From contig NZ_LK391969.1 of NCBI RefSeq assembly GCF_000939975.1, positions 2,115,953 through 2,179,952 of the forward strand: 64,000 nucleotides of DNA. Direction: 5' to 3'. The notes beneath the pieces were generated by a model. The model was given only the letters and a program-made list of their open reading frames with translations, was not told the DNA's origin and made no database searches. The DNA is from Pseudomonas saudimassiliensis. Its GTDB lineage: Bacteria > Pseudomonadota > Gammaproteobacteria > Pseudomonadales > Pseudomonadaceae. Made by a program: the position numbers and the translations under genes. Shown here piece by piece: positions 10,164-18,313 of this stretch (position 1 is its first letter; each line of letters opens with the position of its first letter).

Positions 10164-10177
10164 TGACACCCGTGTCA
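10164..10177 (-). repeat. Palindrome TGACACCCGTGTCA immediately before the iscR start
   Basis: Six-base arms TGACAC and GTGTCA flank a two-base centre. The element ends one base from the iscR ATG, where a Shine-Dalgarno sequence is normally found. It could be a regulator site or an mRNA hairpin with a very tight loop. There is no other strong ribosome site. Confidence 0.4.
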
Positions 10178-10195
10178 GGTTTTTTCATGACCCGA

Positions 10196-10224
10196 ACTAT
10201 GCAATATCCCACTGTTTTAGTCAA
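10196..10224 (-). promoter_or_regulatory. Predicted sigma70 promoter of the iscR-suf operon
   Basis: On the minus strand a TTGACT -35 (10219-10224) is followed by exactly 17 bases and a CATAGT -10 (10196-10201). It lies 34-62 bases upstream of the iscR ATG and is overlapped by the IscR operator, the same architecture as the E. coli iscR promoter. Confidence 0.7.
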
Positions 10225-10228
10225 GTAT
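10204..10228 (-). promoter_or_regulatory. IscR type-1 operator over the suf promoter
   Basis: On the minus strand, 25 bases begin ATACTTGACT, continue AAAAC, and end AGTGGGATAT. From memory of the E. coli type-1 consensus (ATASYYGACT, RWWWY, AGTCRRSTAT), 23 of 25 positions fit; the deviations are near the distal arm. It covers the -35 and spacer, so bound [2Fe-2S]-IscR would block RNA polymerase. Confidence 0.75.
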
Positions 10229-10444
10229 TGGGCCTGGCTATAGGGGCAATAGAAACCGCTTGTTAACGCCGTCTCCCTCAGCCAGCACTGAGACTGCAGC
10301 GATTTCCCGGGACGTAGTATAGAGTTATTGCCCGAACCCTTGAAGTGAAAGCCGGCACATGTTCTGCTGGGGAAAATTAAACGCAAACAGCTGATACAAA
10401 TGCCAATTACGTGTATTGTTTTGCCACTTTAACGATTATGTCCC

Positions 10445-10459
10445 ATCAGGAGTCCTGAT
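10445..10459 (+). promoter_or_regulatory. Palindrome ATCAGGAGTCCTGAT enclosing the ribosome site of the aldehyde dehydrogenase gene
   Basis: The Shine-Dalgarno AGGAG is inside a 15-base near-palindrome (7-base arms around a single central base) ending two bases before the ATG. In RNA the arms could compete with ribosome binding, although the hairpin would need part of the arms as loop. Confidence 0.4.
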
Positions 10460-10461
10460 CA

Positions 10462-11895
10462 ATGAGCCACGAAAAACAATTCTATATCAACGGCCAGTGG
10501 GTAGAGCCCAAGGGTGATCGCACGGTTGACGTGATCAATCCCGCCACCGAGGAGGTGGTTGCGACCATCGCCCTGGGTAATGAAGAAGACGTCAACGCCG
10601 CTGTGGCTGCGGCCCGCGCCGCCTTCGAGACCTACTCCCGGACCAGCCGCGAAGACCGCATCGCCCTGCTGGAACGCATCCTGGAGATCTACCAGCGCCG
10701 CAGCGCCGACTTCGCCGAGGCGATCACCCTGGAGATGGGCGCACCGGCCAAGCTGTCCAAATACGCCCAGGCCCCCTCCGGCACCGGTCATTTCGCCGCC
10801 GCGCTGAAGGCGTTGAAGGAATTCGAATTCGAAGAGCGCATCGGCAACACCCTGGTGGTCAAGGAGCCGATCGGCGTATGCGGTCTGATTACCCCCTGGA
10901 ACTGGCCGATCAACCAGCTGGCCTGCAAGATTGCCCCGGCGCTGGCTACCGGCTGCACCATGGTCCTGAAGCCCTCCGAAGTCGCGCCGCTGTCCGCCCT
11001 GCTGCTGGCCGAAGTGCTGGATGAAGCCGGCGTGCCGGCCGGGGTATTCAACCTGGTCAACGGCGATGGCCCGACCGTGGGCTCGGCCATGTCCGCACAC
11101 CCGGATATCGATATGATGTCCTTCACCGGCTCCACCGGCGCTGGCCGCCAGGTGATGAAGAACGGTGCCGAGACCATCAAGCGTGTGGCATTGGAGCTGG
11201 GCGGCAAGTCGGCCAATATCCTGCTCGACGACGTCAACCTCGAGAAAATGGTCGCCCACGGCGTGATGTCCTGCATGAACAACAGCGGCCAGTCCTGTAA
11301 TGCTCCGACCCGCCTGCTGGTCCCCAACAGCCGCATGGACGAGGTCGTGGAGATTGCCAAGGCGGTCGCCGCCAAGGTCAAGGCCGGCGCGCCGGATGCG
11401 CCGGACACCACCATTGGCCCGGTCGTATCCAAAGCCCAGTGGAACAAGATCCAGGAGCTGATCACCAAGGGTATCGAAGAAGGTGCCAATCTGGTGGTGG
11501 GCGGCCCGGGCCGTCCAGAGGGTCTGGACAAGGGCTACTATGTTCAGCCGACCATCTTCAGCCACGTGACCACCGACATGACCATCGCCCGCGAGGAAAT
11601 CTTCGGGCCAGTCTTGTCGATCATCGGCTACGAGGATGAGGCCGACGCCATCCGCATCGCCAACGACACCCGTTACGGCCTGTCCGGCTACGTGTCCTCG
11701 GCCGATCTGGATCGCGCCCGCAATGTCGCTCGCCAGATCCGTACCGGCATGGTGCACCTGAACGGCGCCCCGCTGGACAACGACGCGCCCTTCGGCGGCT
11801 ACAAGGAGTCCGGCAATGGTCGTGAGTGGGGTCACTACGGCTTTGAGGACTTCCTGGAAGTGAAATCCATCTTCGGCTACTACGCAGCTAGCTGA
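10462..11895 (+). CDS. NAD(P)-dependent aldehyde dehydrogenase family protein
   Basis: This 477-residue protein has all class-defining ALDH features: TPWNWPINQ substrate/cofactor segment, KPSEVAPLSA, the FTGSTGAGR cofactor loop, general base Glu245 in RVALELGGKSAN, and catalytic Cys279 in NSGQSCNAPTR. The EEIFGPVLSI and FGGYKESGNGRE signatures follow. It oxidises an aldehyde to the acid with NAD(P)+ in the cytoplasm. The exact substrate cannot be read from sequence; the GQSCNAPTR form is common in broad-range aldehyde dehydrogenases of pseudomonads. It stands alone, divergent from iscR and followed by a hairpin. Confidence 0.92.
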   Translation: MSHEKQFYINGQWVEPKGDRTVDVINPATEEVVATIALGNEEDVNAAVAAARAAFETYSRTSREDRIALLERILEIYQRRSADFAEAITLEMGAPAKLSKYAQAPSGTGHFAAALKALKEFEFEERIGNTLVVKEPIGVCGLITPWNWPINQLACKIAPALATGCTMVLKPSEVAPLSALLLAEVLDEAGVPAGVFNLVNGDGPTVGSAMSAHPDIDMMSFTGSTGAGRQVMKNGAETIKRVALELGGKSANILLDDVNLEKMVAHGVMSCMNNSGQSCNAPTRLLVPNSRMDEVVEIAKAVAAKVKAGAPDAPDTTIGPVVSKAQWNKIQELITKGIEEGANLVVGGPGRPEGLDKGYYVQPTIFSHVTTDMTIAREEIFGPVLSIIGYEDEADAIRIANDTRYGLSGYVSSADLDRARNVARQIRTGMVHLNGAPLDNDAPFGGYKESGNGREWGHYGFEDFLEVKSIFGYYAAS

Positions 11896-11903
11896 TGAAC
11901 CTC

Positions 11904-11929
11904 GCCGGTGCGGCGTACGCTGCACCGGC
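11904..11929 (+). terminator. Hairpin after the aldehyde dehydrogenase gene
   Basis: An 8-bp perfect stem (GCCGGTGC with GCACCGGC) and a 10-base loop sit nine bases after the stop. There is no T-run, so it may be a weak or factor-assisted terminator. Confidence 0.4.
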
Positions 11930-12085
11930 AGGCTTCCCCCAGCACGCATCCGCGCGCCTCTCCCTTATCCCTTCCCCGTCCCCCGCTGTTATATCTGTAG
12001 CAGCCAAAGTCTACGTCGCATCGCTCCCGAGTTTGCTAGTCTGAACCCTGACGCTATCAAGTGCAGGTTAGGGAGCAAATGGGGT

Positions 12086-14122
12086 ATGGCGCGCGTTAGA
12101 CGTTTTTTCCTCTGGTTAGTGGGCGTGCTGGTGCTGCTGGTGGTGGCGCTGGCGCTGTTTCTGTGGCTGTTCAACTGGAACGTGCTCAAGCCGACCATCA
12201 ACGAACAGGTGTCGGCCGCGCTGGACCGCCCCTTTGCCATCGAGGGCGATCTGTCGGTGGCCTGGCGCCGGGAGCCCGAGTCAAATGGTTGGCGCGCCTG
12301 GGTGCCCTGGCCGCATATTGCGGCCGAGCAGCTGCTGTTGGGTAATCCGGACTGGGCCGAAGGCGACACCTTTGTCAGCCTCCAGCGCGCCGAGCTGCGG
12401 CTGGGCCTGCTGCCGCTGCTGGCGAAAACCGTCACCATTCCCCGTATCGATGTGCAGGGGCCGGTCGTTAATATCCAGCGCCTGGAAGACGGGCGCAATA
12501 ACTGGGCCTTTGACCTGGGCGCCGAGGAAGAAGACCCAGCGGAGCAATCCGAGCCCTGGGTGCTGGATATCGGCACCATTGGCTTCGATCAGGGGCAGAT
12601 CAGCATCGACGATGCGGTGAGCAAGCTCCAACTGGAGCTGGAGGTCGAGCCGCTGGGCGAGCCCATTGCCTTCAGCGACATCGTCGGCGACACGGAGCAG
12701 CCAGCCACCGCCGCGCCCCAGAACTATGCCTTCGCTTGGCGCGCCCAGGGCCGCTACCAGCAGCAGGCGGTCGAGGGCCAGGGCAAGATCGGCGGGTTAT
12801 TGGCGCTGCAGGATGCGACATTGCCGTTTCCCCTGGAGGCTGACGTCCGCGCTGGCTCCACCCGAATTCGCCTGGCGGGCACCTTGACCGATCCACTCAA
12901 TCTGGGCGCACTGGACCTGCAGCTGCGCCTGTCTGGCACCAGCCTGGGCAACCTGTACCCGCTGACCGGCGTCACCCTGCCGGACAGCCCGCCGTATTCC
13001 ACCGACGGCCGGCTGACCGCGCAACTGCAGAACGAGGAAGGCGCCACTTACCGCTACCAGGATTTCAACGGGCGCATCGGCGACAGCGATATACACGGCG
13101 ACCTAACCTACATGGCCGGGGAGCCGCGGCCCAAACTGTCCGGCGAAGTGGTCTCCAGGCAGCTGCTGTTCACCGACCTGGCGCCGTTGATCGGGGCCGA
13201 CTCCAATGCGGAGAAAGAAGCCCGGGGTAGCGACACTCGGCAGCCCGCGGACAAGGTGCTGCCGGTCGAGGAGTTCCGCACCGAGCGCTGGCGGGCGATG
13301 GACGCCGATGTGCGCGTGCGCGGCCAGCGCATCGTGCACAGCGAGAAGCTGCCCATCACGGATCTGGACGCCCACGTCGTGCTGGATGACGGGCACTTGC
13401 ACCTGTCACCGCTCAAGTTTGGTATAGCCGGTGGCACACTCAATGCTGAAATCGAGCTCAACGGGACCAATACTCCCTTGCAAGGCCGGGCAAATCTGAA
13501 GGCACGGGGCTTCAGACTCAAGGAGCTCGCGCCCAGCTTCGCACCCATGCAGACCAGCCTGGGCGAACTCAATGGCGATGCCGAGCTGCGCGGGAGCGGC
13601 AACTCGGTGGCAGCCCTATTGGGCAGCGCCGACGGGACGGTACGGATGGTGATCAATGACGGTACGGTGAGCCGCGGCCTGATGGAAATTGCCGGGCTCA
13701 ACGTGGGTAACTATGTGATGGGTAAGCTATTCGGTGATGAGGACGTGCAGATCAATTGCGCAGTAGCCGACCTTGCGCTCGACGACGGCCTGATGAGCAC
13801 CCCGCTGTTTGTCCTGGATACCGAGAACGCGTTGATCGAGATTGACGGTACGGTGAACTTCGCCAGCGAAGAACTGGATCTGGACATCGCCCCCAGCTCC
13901 AAGGGCATGCGCATCATCTCCCTGCGCTCTCCGCTCTACGTGCAGGGCACCTTTAGCGAGCCGAGCCCGGGGGTGCACGCCGGGCCCTTGGCGCTGCGTG
14001 GCGTTGGCGCGCTGGCGCTGGGTGCACTAGCACCGCCGGCCGCCCTGCTGGCACTGATCGCCCCCAGCGGCGAACAGGCCAACCAGTGTGGGGCGTTTCT
14101 GCAGCAGATGCGCGCGGAATAA
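12086..14122 (+). CDS. AsmA family outer-membrane assembly/lipid-transport protein
   Basis: This 678-residue protein has one N-terminal membrane helix (about residues 8-28, rich in LVLLVVALALFLW), followed by a long periplasmic beta-rich region typical of AsmA. Features include LKPTINEQVSAALDRPFAIEGDLS right after the helix, repeated ING/LEL strands, and the C-terminal AsmA domain with NGDAELRGSGNSVAALLGSADGTVR and GLNVGNYVMGKLFGDEDVQINC. AsmA-like proteins are related to bridge-like phospholipid transporters between the two membranes. The start follows GGGAG at a longish spacing. A bidirectional terminator follows four bases after the stop. It is a monocistronic gene. Confidence 0.88.
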   Translation: MARVRRFFLWLVGVLVLLVVALALFLWLFNWNVLKPTINEQVSAALDRPFAIEGDLSVAWRREPESNGWRAWVPWPHIAAEQLLLGNPDWAEGDTFVSLQRAELRLGLLPLLAKTVTIPRIDVQGPVVNIQRLEDGRNNWAFDLGAEEEDPAEQSEPWVLDIGTIGFDQGQISIDDAVSKLQLELEVEPLGEPIAFSDIVGDTEQPATAAPQNYAFAWRAQGRYQQQAVEGQGKIGGLLALQDATLPFPLEADVRAGSTRIRLAGTLTDPLNLGALDLQLRLSGTSLGNLYPLTGVTLPDSPPYSTDGRLTAQLQNEEGATYRYQDFNGRIGDSDIHGDLTYMAGEPRPKLSGEVVSRQLLFTDLAPLIGADSNAEKEARGSDTRQPADKVLPVEEFRTERWRAMDADVRVRGQRIVHSEKLPITDLDAHVVLDDGHLHLSPLKFGIAGGTLNAEIELNGTNTPLQGRANLKARGFRLKELAPSFAPMQTSLGELNGDAELRGSGNSVAALLGSADGTVRMVINDGTVSRGLMEIAGLNVGNYVMGKLFGDEDVQINCAVADLALDDGLMSTPLFVLDTENALIEIDGTVNFASEELDLDIAPSSKGMRIISLRSPLYVQGTFSEPSPGVHAGPLALRGVGALALGALAPPAALLALIAPSGEQANQCGAFLQQMRAE

Positions 14123-14126
14123 AAAA

Positions 14127-14154
14127 AAGGGGCTTCGCGTTAACGAAGCCCCTT
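14127..14154. terminator. Bidirectional intrinsic terminator between asmA-like gene and pntB
   Basis: An 11-bp perfect stem (AAGGGGCTTCG / CGAAGCCCCTT) with a 6-base loop separates the two convergent genes. On the minus strand it is followed by eight T residues, so it is a strong terminator for pntB. In the plus direction the T-run is short. Confidence 0.85.
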
Positions 14155-14176
14155 CCGGTTACCGCGCAGGACAGAA

Positions 14177-15592
14177 TCAGCCCAGCGATTTCACCGCTTC
14201 GATCATCTGTACCATTACTTTCTGTGCATCGCCGTAGACCATGGAGGTATTCTCGGCGAAGAACAGTTCGTTCTCCACGCCGGAGTAACCCTTGCCCTGG
14301 CCACGCTTGACCACGTAGGCCTGGCGGGCCATGTCGACGTTGAGGATCGGCATGCCGTAGATCGGGCTGGATTTGCGATGACGGGCGGCCGGGTTGACCA
14401 CGTCGTTGGCACCCAGCACGATGGCCACGTCGGCCTGAGGGAAGTCCTCGTTGATATCTTCCAGGTCATGGATGATGTCGTAGGGCACGCCCGCTTCAGC
14501 CAGCAGTACGTTCATGTGGCCGGGCATACGACCGGCAACCGGGTGAATGGCGAAGGCCACGTCCACGCCCTGCTTCTGCAGCAGTTTCACGAACTCGTAC
14601 AGCTTGTGCTGTGCCTGGGCCACTGCCAGGCCGTAGCCCGGAACGATGATCACCTTGCTGGCGTAGTACATGGCGATTGCCGCATCGGAGGCGTCCGCCG
14701 CCTTCATGGTACCTTCGATCTCGCCACCGTCATCATCGCTACCGCCAAACTGGCTGAAGATCACGTTGCTGACCGGACGGTTCATCGCCTTGGCCATCAT
14801 CAGCGTCAGCAGAGTACCCGCCGAGCCGACCACGGTACCGGCAATGATCATCGCTGGGTTCTGCAGCACGAAGCCCTCAAAGGCGACCGCCAGACCGGTA
14901 AAGGCGTTGTACAGGGAGATCACCACCGGCATGTCGGCGCCGCCGATCGGTGTGGTCAAGAGTACACCCAGTGCCAGCGCCAGGATGAAGAACAGGGCGA
15001 TCAGCGGGAAGGAAATGACGCCATTGATGCCAGTCACGACGATGTACGCACCCAGGGCCAGCGAGCCGAGGAAGAGCACCGCGTTGATCAGCTGTTGCGC
15101 CGGCAGGCGGATCACGCCGTTCATGCGGCCATCGAGCTTGGCCCAGGCAACCAGCGAGCCGGACAGCGCCACCGCACCGATCAGGCCCCCGAGTACCGCG
15201 AGCACCGACACCACCACGCCGTGGACCTGCGCGTTACCGGAAAACAGCTCCGTAGCGGCAATCGCGGCGGCCGCGCCGCCACCCATGCCGTTGTACAGTG
15301 CGACCATCTGCGGCATGTCGGTCATGGCGACCTTCTTGCCGCTGTACCAGGCCCAACCCAGGCCCAGACCCAGCGCAATCAGCACCAGGGCCACGTTCAT
15401 GGTCAGGTGTTCCTGGGCCGCTTCGCGTACGTTGAAGCCGTAAAGGAAGGCAGCCAGCACAGCCAGCACCATACCGATACCGGCAATCAGGATACCCGAG
15501 CGTGCGGTGACCGGACTGGCCATGCGTTTGAGACCGTAGATGAACAGCAGTGCCGTGAGGAAATAAACGGCTTCGATTATAAATTGACTCAT
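14177..15592 (-). CDS. pntB: Proton-translocating NAD(P) transhydrogenase subunit beta
   Basis: This 471-residue protein has about nine N-terminal membrane helices and a C-terminal NADP-binding domain III (GYGLAVAQAQHKLYEF, HPVAGRMPGHMNVLLAEAGVPYD, VLGANDVVNPAARH, KRGQGKGYSGVENELF). It transfers hydride between NADH and NADP+ coupled to proton flow across the inner membrane. It is the last gene of a three-gene minus-strand operon with the split alpha subunit. Motifs are intact and the length is normal. Confidence 0.97.
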   Translation of the reverse strand: MSQFIIEAVYFLTALLFIYGLKRMASPVTARSGILIAGIGMVLAVLAAFLYGFNVREAAQEHLTMNVALVLIALGLGLGWAWYSGKKVAMTDMPQMVALYNGMGGGAAAAIAATELFSGNAQVHGVVVSVLAVLGGLIGAVALSGSLVAWAKLDGRMNGVIRLPAQQLINAVLFLGSLALGAYIVVTGINGVISFPLIALFFILALALGVLLTTPIGGADMPVVISLYNAFTGLAVAFEGFVLQNPAMIIAGTVVGSAGTLLTLMMAKAMNRPVSNVIFSQFGGSDDDGGEIEGTMKAADASDAAIAMYYASKVIIVPGYGLAVAQAQHKLYEFVKLLQKQGVDVAFAIHPVAGRMPGHMNVLLAEAGVPYDIIHDLEDINEDFPQADVAIVLGANDVVNPAARHRKSSPIYGMPILNVDMARQAYVVKRGQGKGYSGVENELFFAENTSMVYGDAQKVMVQMIEAVKSLG

Positions 15593-15598
15593 CTGTTG

Positions 15599-15922
15599 TT
15601 ATTCCTTGTCCGCTGTACCTGGGCGCTTGTTGCTGGGCTTGAACATCTCCAGCATGCGCTCGGTTACCACATAGCCGCCGGCAGCGTTACCCGCACCGAG
15701 CAGCACGCCAAAGAAGCCAATCACCTGCTCCAGGGTGGAGCCGGCGTTCAGCAACGCCCACATCGCGCCAACCACCACGATGCCGTGGACGAAGTTGGAG
15801 CCGGACATCAGCGGCGTGTGCAGAATGGCCGGTACCCGACCGATGATCTCGTAGCCGGTAAACGCAGCCAGCATGAAGATATACAGGGCGACAAAGCCGG
15901 TAATAGTAGTTACTGGATCCAT
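15599..15922 (-). CDS. pntAB: NAD(P) transhydrogenase subunit alpha part 2 (membrane part)
   Basis: This 107-residue hydrophobic protein has three to four helices, including FVALYIFMLAAFTGYEIIGRVP and GVLLGAGNAAGGYVVTERMLEMF. It corresponds to the C-terminal membrane domain of E. coli PntA encoded as its own gene. The alpha subunit split into two polypeptides is normal for pseudomonads and alphaproteobacteria. It lies two bases from the upstream soluble alpha gene and six bases from pntB, so all three are co-transcribed. Confidence 0.95.
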   Translation of the reverse strand: MDPVTTITGFVALYIFMLAAFTGYEIIGRVPAILHTPLMSGSNFVHGIVVVGAMWALLNAGSTLEQVIGFFGVLLGAGNAAGGYVVTERMLEMFKPSNKRPGTADKE

Positions 15923-15924
15923 GA

Positions 15925-17052
15925 TTATCCCTCGGCGGATTCGATGGCCTTGCGAGCGGCCTCGTTGCGGATTTCACCGGCATGGGTCAGCACCGCACCG
16001 GCCAGAATCTCGTCTTCCCAGTCGATGGCCAGCTCGCCATCCTTGACCATCAGGCCGACCAGGTTCTGCAGGTTGCGGGCGTACAGCTCGGAGGCGTGTT
16101 CAGCCAGGCGGCTCGGGACGTTGAGCGGCGCAACAATAGTCGCCGGCCCCACTTCCACGGTCTCACCCGGTACGGTCAGCGGAGTGTTACCGCCGCCTTC
16201 CGCTGCCAGGTCGATAATCACCGCACCCGGTTTCATGCCCATGATCTGCGCTTCGCTGATGATCTTCGGGCTGGGGCGGCCCGGAATGGCAGCGGTGGTG
16301 ATGACAGCGTCAGCCTGCTGGATATGGCGGGTAACCACCTTCTCCACCTGGGCCTTTTCCTCGTCGGTCAGCTCGCGGGCGTAACCGCCCTCGCCGCTGG
16401 CGGAGACCCCGGTATCGACGAACTTGCCGCCCACCGATTCCACCTGCTCCTTCACCTCGGCACGTACGTCGTACCCTTCGATCATGGCACCCAGGCGCTT
16501 GGCGGTAGCCAGGGCCTGCAGGCCGGCAACGCCAGCCCCCATGACCAGTACCTTGGCCGGACGCAGGGAGCCCACGGCGGTGGTCATCATCGGCAGGATG
16601 CGGTTGAGGCTGGTGGCGGCCATCAGGCCGGCGGCGTAACCCGTCAGCGCGGCCTGGGAGGACAGCGCGTCCATGGCCTGGGCGCGGGTAATACGCGGCA
16701 CCAGCTCCATGGCGAAGCAGGTAATCTGGCGGTCACGCAGTGCCTTGACGATTTCCGGCTCGCGGTGGGCATAGACGAAGCAGCACAATACCGTGCCCGG
16801 CGCCATCTGCTCGATATCTGCCAGTTCCGGGGGTTGGACCCGGAAAACCAGCTGAGCGTTAGCCGGAGCGGAGGTAATCTGCACCCCTTCCTTCTCAAAG
16901 GCACTGTCGGGAATCCGAGCTGCCAGGCCTGCGCCCGGTTGCAAGGAACATTCAATGCCCAGCTTTGCCAACTTGGCGGCGACGGAGGGGACCAGAGCTA
17001 CACGTTTCTCGTGTTCGCGTGTTTCCCCGGGGACAAACAGACTGACCGGCAT
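15925..17052 (-). CDS. pntAA: NAD(P) transhydrogenase subunit alpha part 1 (NAD-binding)
   Basis: This 375-residue soluble domain I begins MPVSLFVPGETREHEKRVAL and has the alanine dehydrogenase/PntA fold: QAMDALSSQAALTGYAAGL, and the NAD-binding VLVMGAGVAGLQALATAKRLGA with EGYDVRAEVKEQVESVGG. It binds NAD(H) and faces the cytoplasm. It heads the pnt operon; a 200-base gap separates it from the AEC gene upstream, which should contain the promoter although no clear hexamers were found. Confidence 0.95.
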   Translation of the reverse strand: MPVSLFVPGETREHEKRVALVPSVAAKLAKLGIECSLQPGAGLAARIPDSAFEKEGVQITSAPANAQLVFRVQPPELADIEQMAPGTVLCCFVYAHREPEIVKALRDRQITCFAMELVPRITRAQAMDALSSQAALTGYAAGLMAATSLNRILPMMTTAVGSLRPAKVLVMGAGVAGLQALATAKRLGAMIEGYDVRAEVKEQVESVGGKFVDTGVSASGEGGYARELTDEEKAQVEKVVTRHIQQADAVITTAAIPGRPSPKIISEAQIMGMKPGAVIIDLAAEGGGNTPLTVPGETVEVGPATIVAPLNVPSRLAEHASELYARNLQNLVGLMVKDGELAIDWEDEILAGAVLTHAGEIRNEAARKAIESAEG

Positions 17053-17252
17053 GGGGTCTCCTTTTCCTACTTGTTTGTTTTATTCACTGAAAAACGGGGA
17101 GCAAGGATACACCAAGAGCAACTAGACTTTTGTAGTGCAAATGAAAAAAAGCGGGCAATTGCGGACAATTTTTCCACTGGGAAGGACGCAAACAGGGGAT
17201 TTACTCATTTTTCCGTCGGATTCAGGCATATTCGCTGCACAGTCCGGGATAG

Positions 17253-18161
17253 TCAATCGACGAGCACCATTAGCCACACCGGCAGCGTGACGGCCGCCAT
17301 CACCGTCGACAGGAAAATCACCGATCCGAGTATGCGGGTATCTTCCCGGCCCATGGCGAACGCCAGGACATTGATCCCGGTTGGACAGGCGGCCATCAAT
17401 ACCAGCACCGTACGCGCCTCCGCGCTCAGCCCCGGTATCAACCAGCCCGCCCCCAGCACCAACAGCGGAAAGATCACCAGCTTGGCAGCGGTCAGCATGG
17501 CCATGGTGCCGCTCAGGTAGAGCCGATAGCTCGCCAGGTTCAAACCCAGCATCAGCAACGCGACCGGCAGCGCCGCCGCAGCCAGCATCTCGACGATATG
17601 CCACAGCGGTTGCGGGATGGGAATACCGGAGAGATTCACCAACCCGCCGATGAACAATCCGATGATAAGCGGGTTGGCGAGACTGGCGAGCAATCCCCGG
17701 ATGTCGATCCTGCCATCGCCCTGGTTACCCCAGAAGGCGTTATAGATGCTTTGCAAGGTAAACAGCAGCAGGCTGTGGAATGCCAGGATGGCAAACAGGT
17801 AAACCAGGCTATCCGCGCCCAGCATCACCGTGATCAGGGGAATACCCACCAGGACATTGTTGGAGTAGCTGGCCGCCAGCCCCATGGAAGACGGTCGGCC
17901 CAACCGCCGATGTACCAGCAGGTTGACCAGGATGAACACGACGAAGGCTGGAAGGTAGTAGCGAATCAGCAACAAGGGCGAAAGTGCTTCGCCCAGATCG
18001 GCCCGGGCGAGGCCGGAAAACAGCAGCACCGGCATGAACAGCTTGAAGGTGATGATGCCCAGCGTCTGCTGGCCCTCGACGGGGATAACGCGACGTGCGC
18101 CAAGAAACCAGCCCAGAAAGATCAAACCAAAAACCGGTACCAGGGCATTGACGACGACCAT
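17253..18161 (-). CDS. AEC family transporter (auxin efflux carrier-like permease)
   Basis: This 302-residue protein is almost entirely hydrophobic with about ten predicted helices in two repeats of five. Family landmarks are LVPVFGLIFLGWFL at the start, FKLFMPVLLFSGLA, and ASYSNNVLVGIPLITVMLG, whose asparagine pair lies at a crossover site. The second repeat has LPVALLMLGLNLASY and ACPTGINVLAFAM. Bacterial AEC members export or import organic acids such as malate or malonate; the substrate is unknown here. It reads toward pntAA on the same strand with a 200-base gap, and diverges from the AgcS symporter. Confidence 0.88.
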   Translation of the reverse strand: MVVVNALVPVFGLIFLGWFLGARRVIPVEGQQTLGIITFKLFMPVLLFSGLARADLGEALSPLLLIRYYLPAFVVFILVNLLVHRRLGRPSSMGLAASYSNNVLVGIPLITVMLGADSLVYLFAILAFHSLLLFTLQSIYNAFWGNQGDGRIDIRGLLASLANPLIIGLFIGGLVNLSGIPIPQPLWHIVEMLAAAALPVALLMLGLNLASYRLYLSGTMAMLTAAKLVIFPLLVLGAGWLIPGLSAEARTVLVLMAACPTGINVLAFAMGREDTRILGSVIFLSTVMAAVTLPVWLMVLVD

Positions 18162-18313
18162 CTATATCTCCAGACATCTCGGACATGGGTCCGAATCAGG
18201 GGAGGCAAGTGTAACAGGATGATGCGAGAATGTGGCCCGACAATCCCCCGCCCCGGTGGCGGATACCAGCGCAACGACTACATTCTCATTTCAACCGCGC
18301 GAAAGGAACGCTA

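Larger units (their letters stand above)
10163..10461. other. Divergent iscR / aldehyde dehydrogenase intergenic region
   Basis: The 299-base gap holds the iscR promoter, its operator and the palindrome near iscR on the left, and the palindromic ribosome-site region of the aldehyde dehydrogenase on the right. The middle (about 10230-10440) turns AT-rich near 10375-10440 and probably contains the dehydrogenase promoter, but no convincing -35/-10 pair was identified. No small gene is evident. Confidence 0.6.

Noticed and set aside
10153-10386. 77-codon minus-strand frame across the iscR promoter
   Set aside because: It would cover the promoter and operator of iscR, and its product has no family features.
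14378-16384. 668-codon open frame on the plus strand opposite pntB and pntAA
   Set aside because: It is antisense to well-matched pnt genes, has His/Gln/Arg-rich composition typical of the GC-rich antisense frame, and no domain resemblance.
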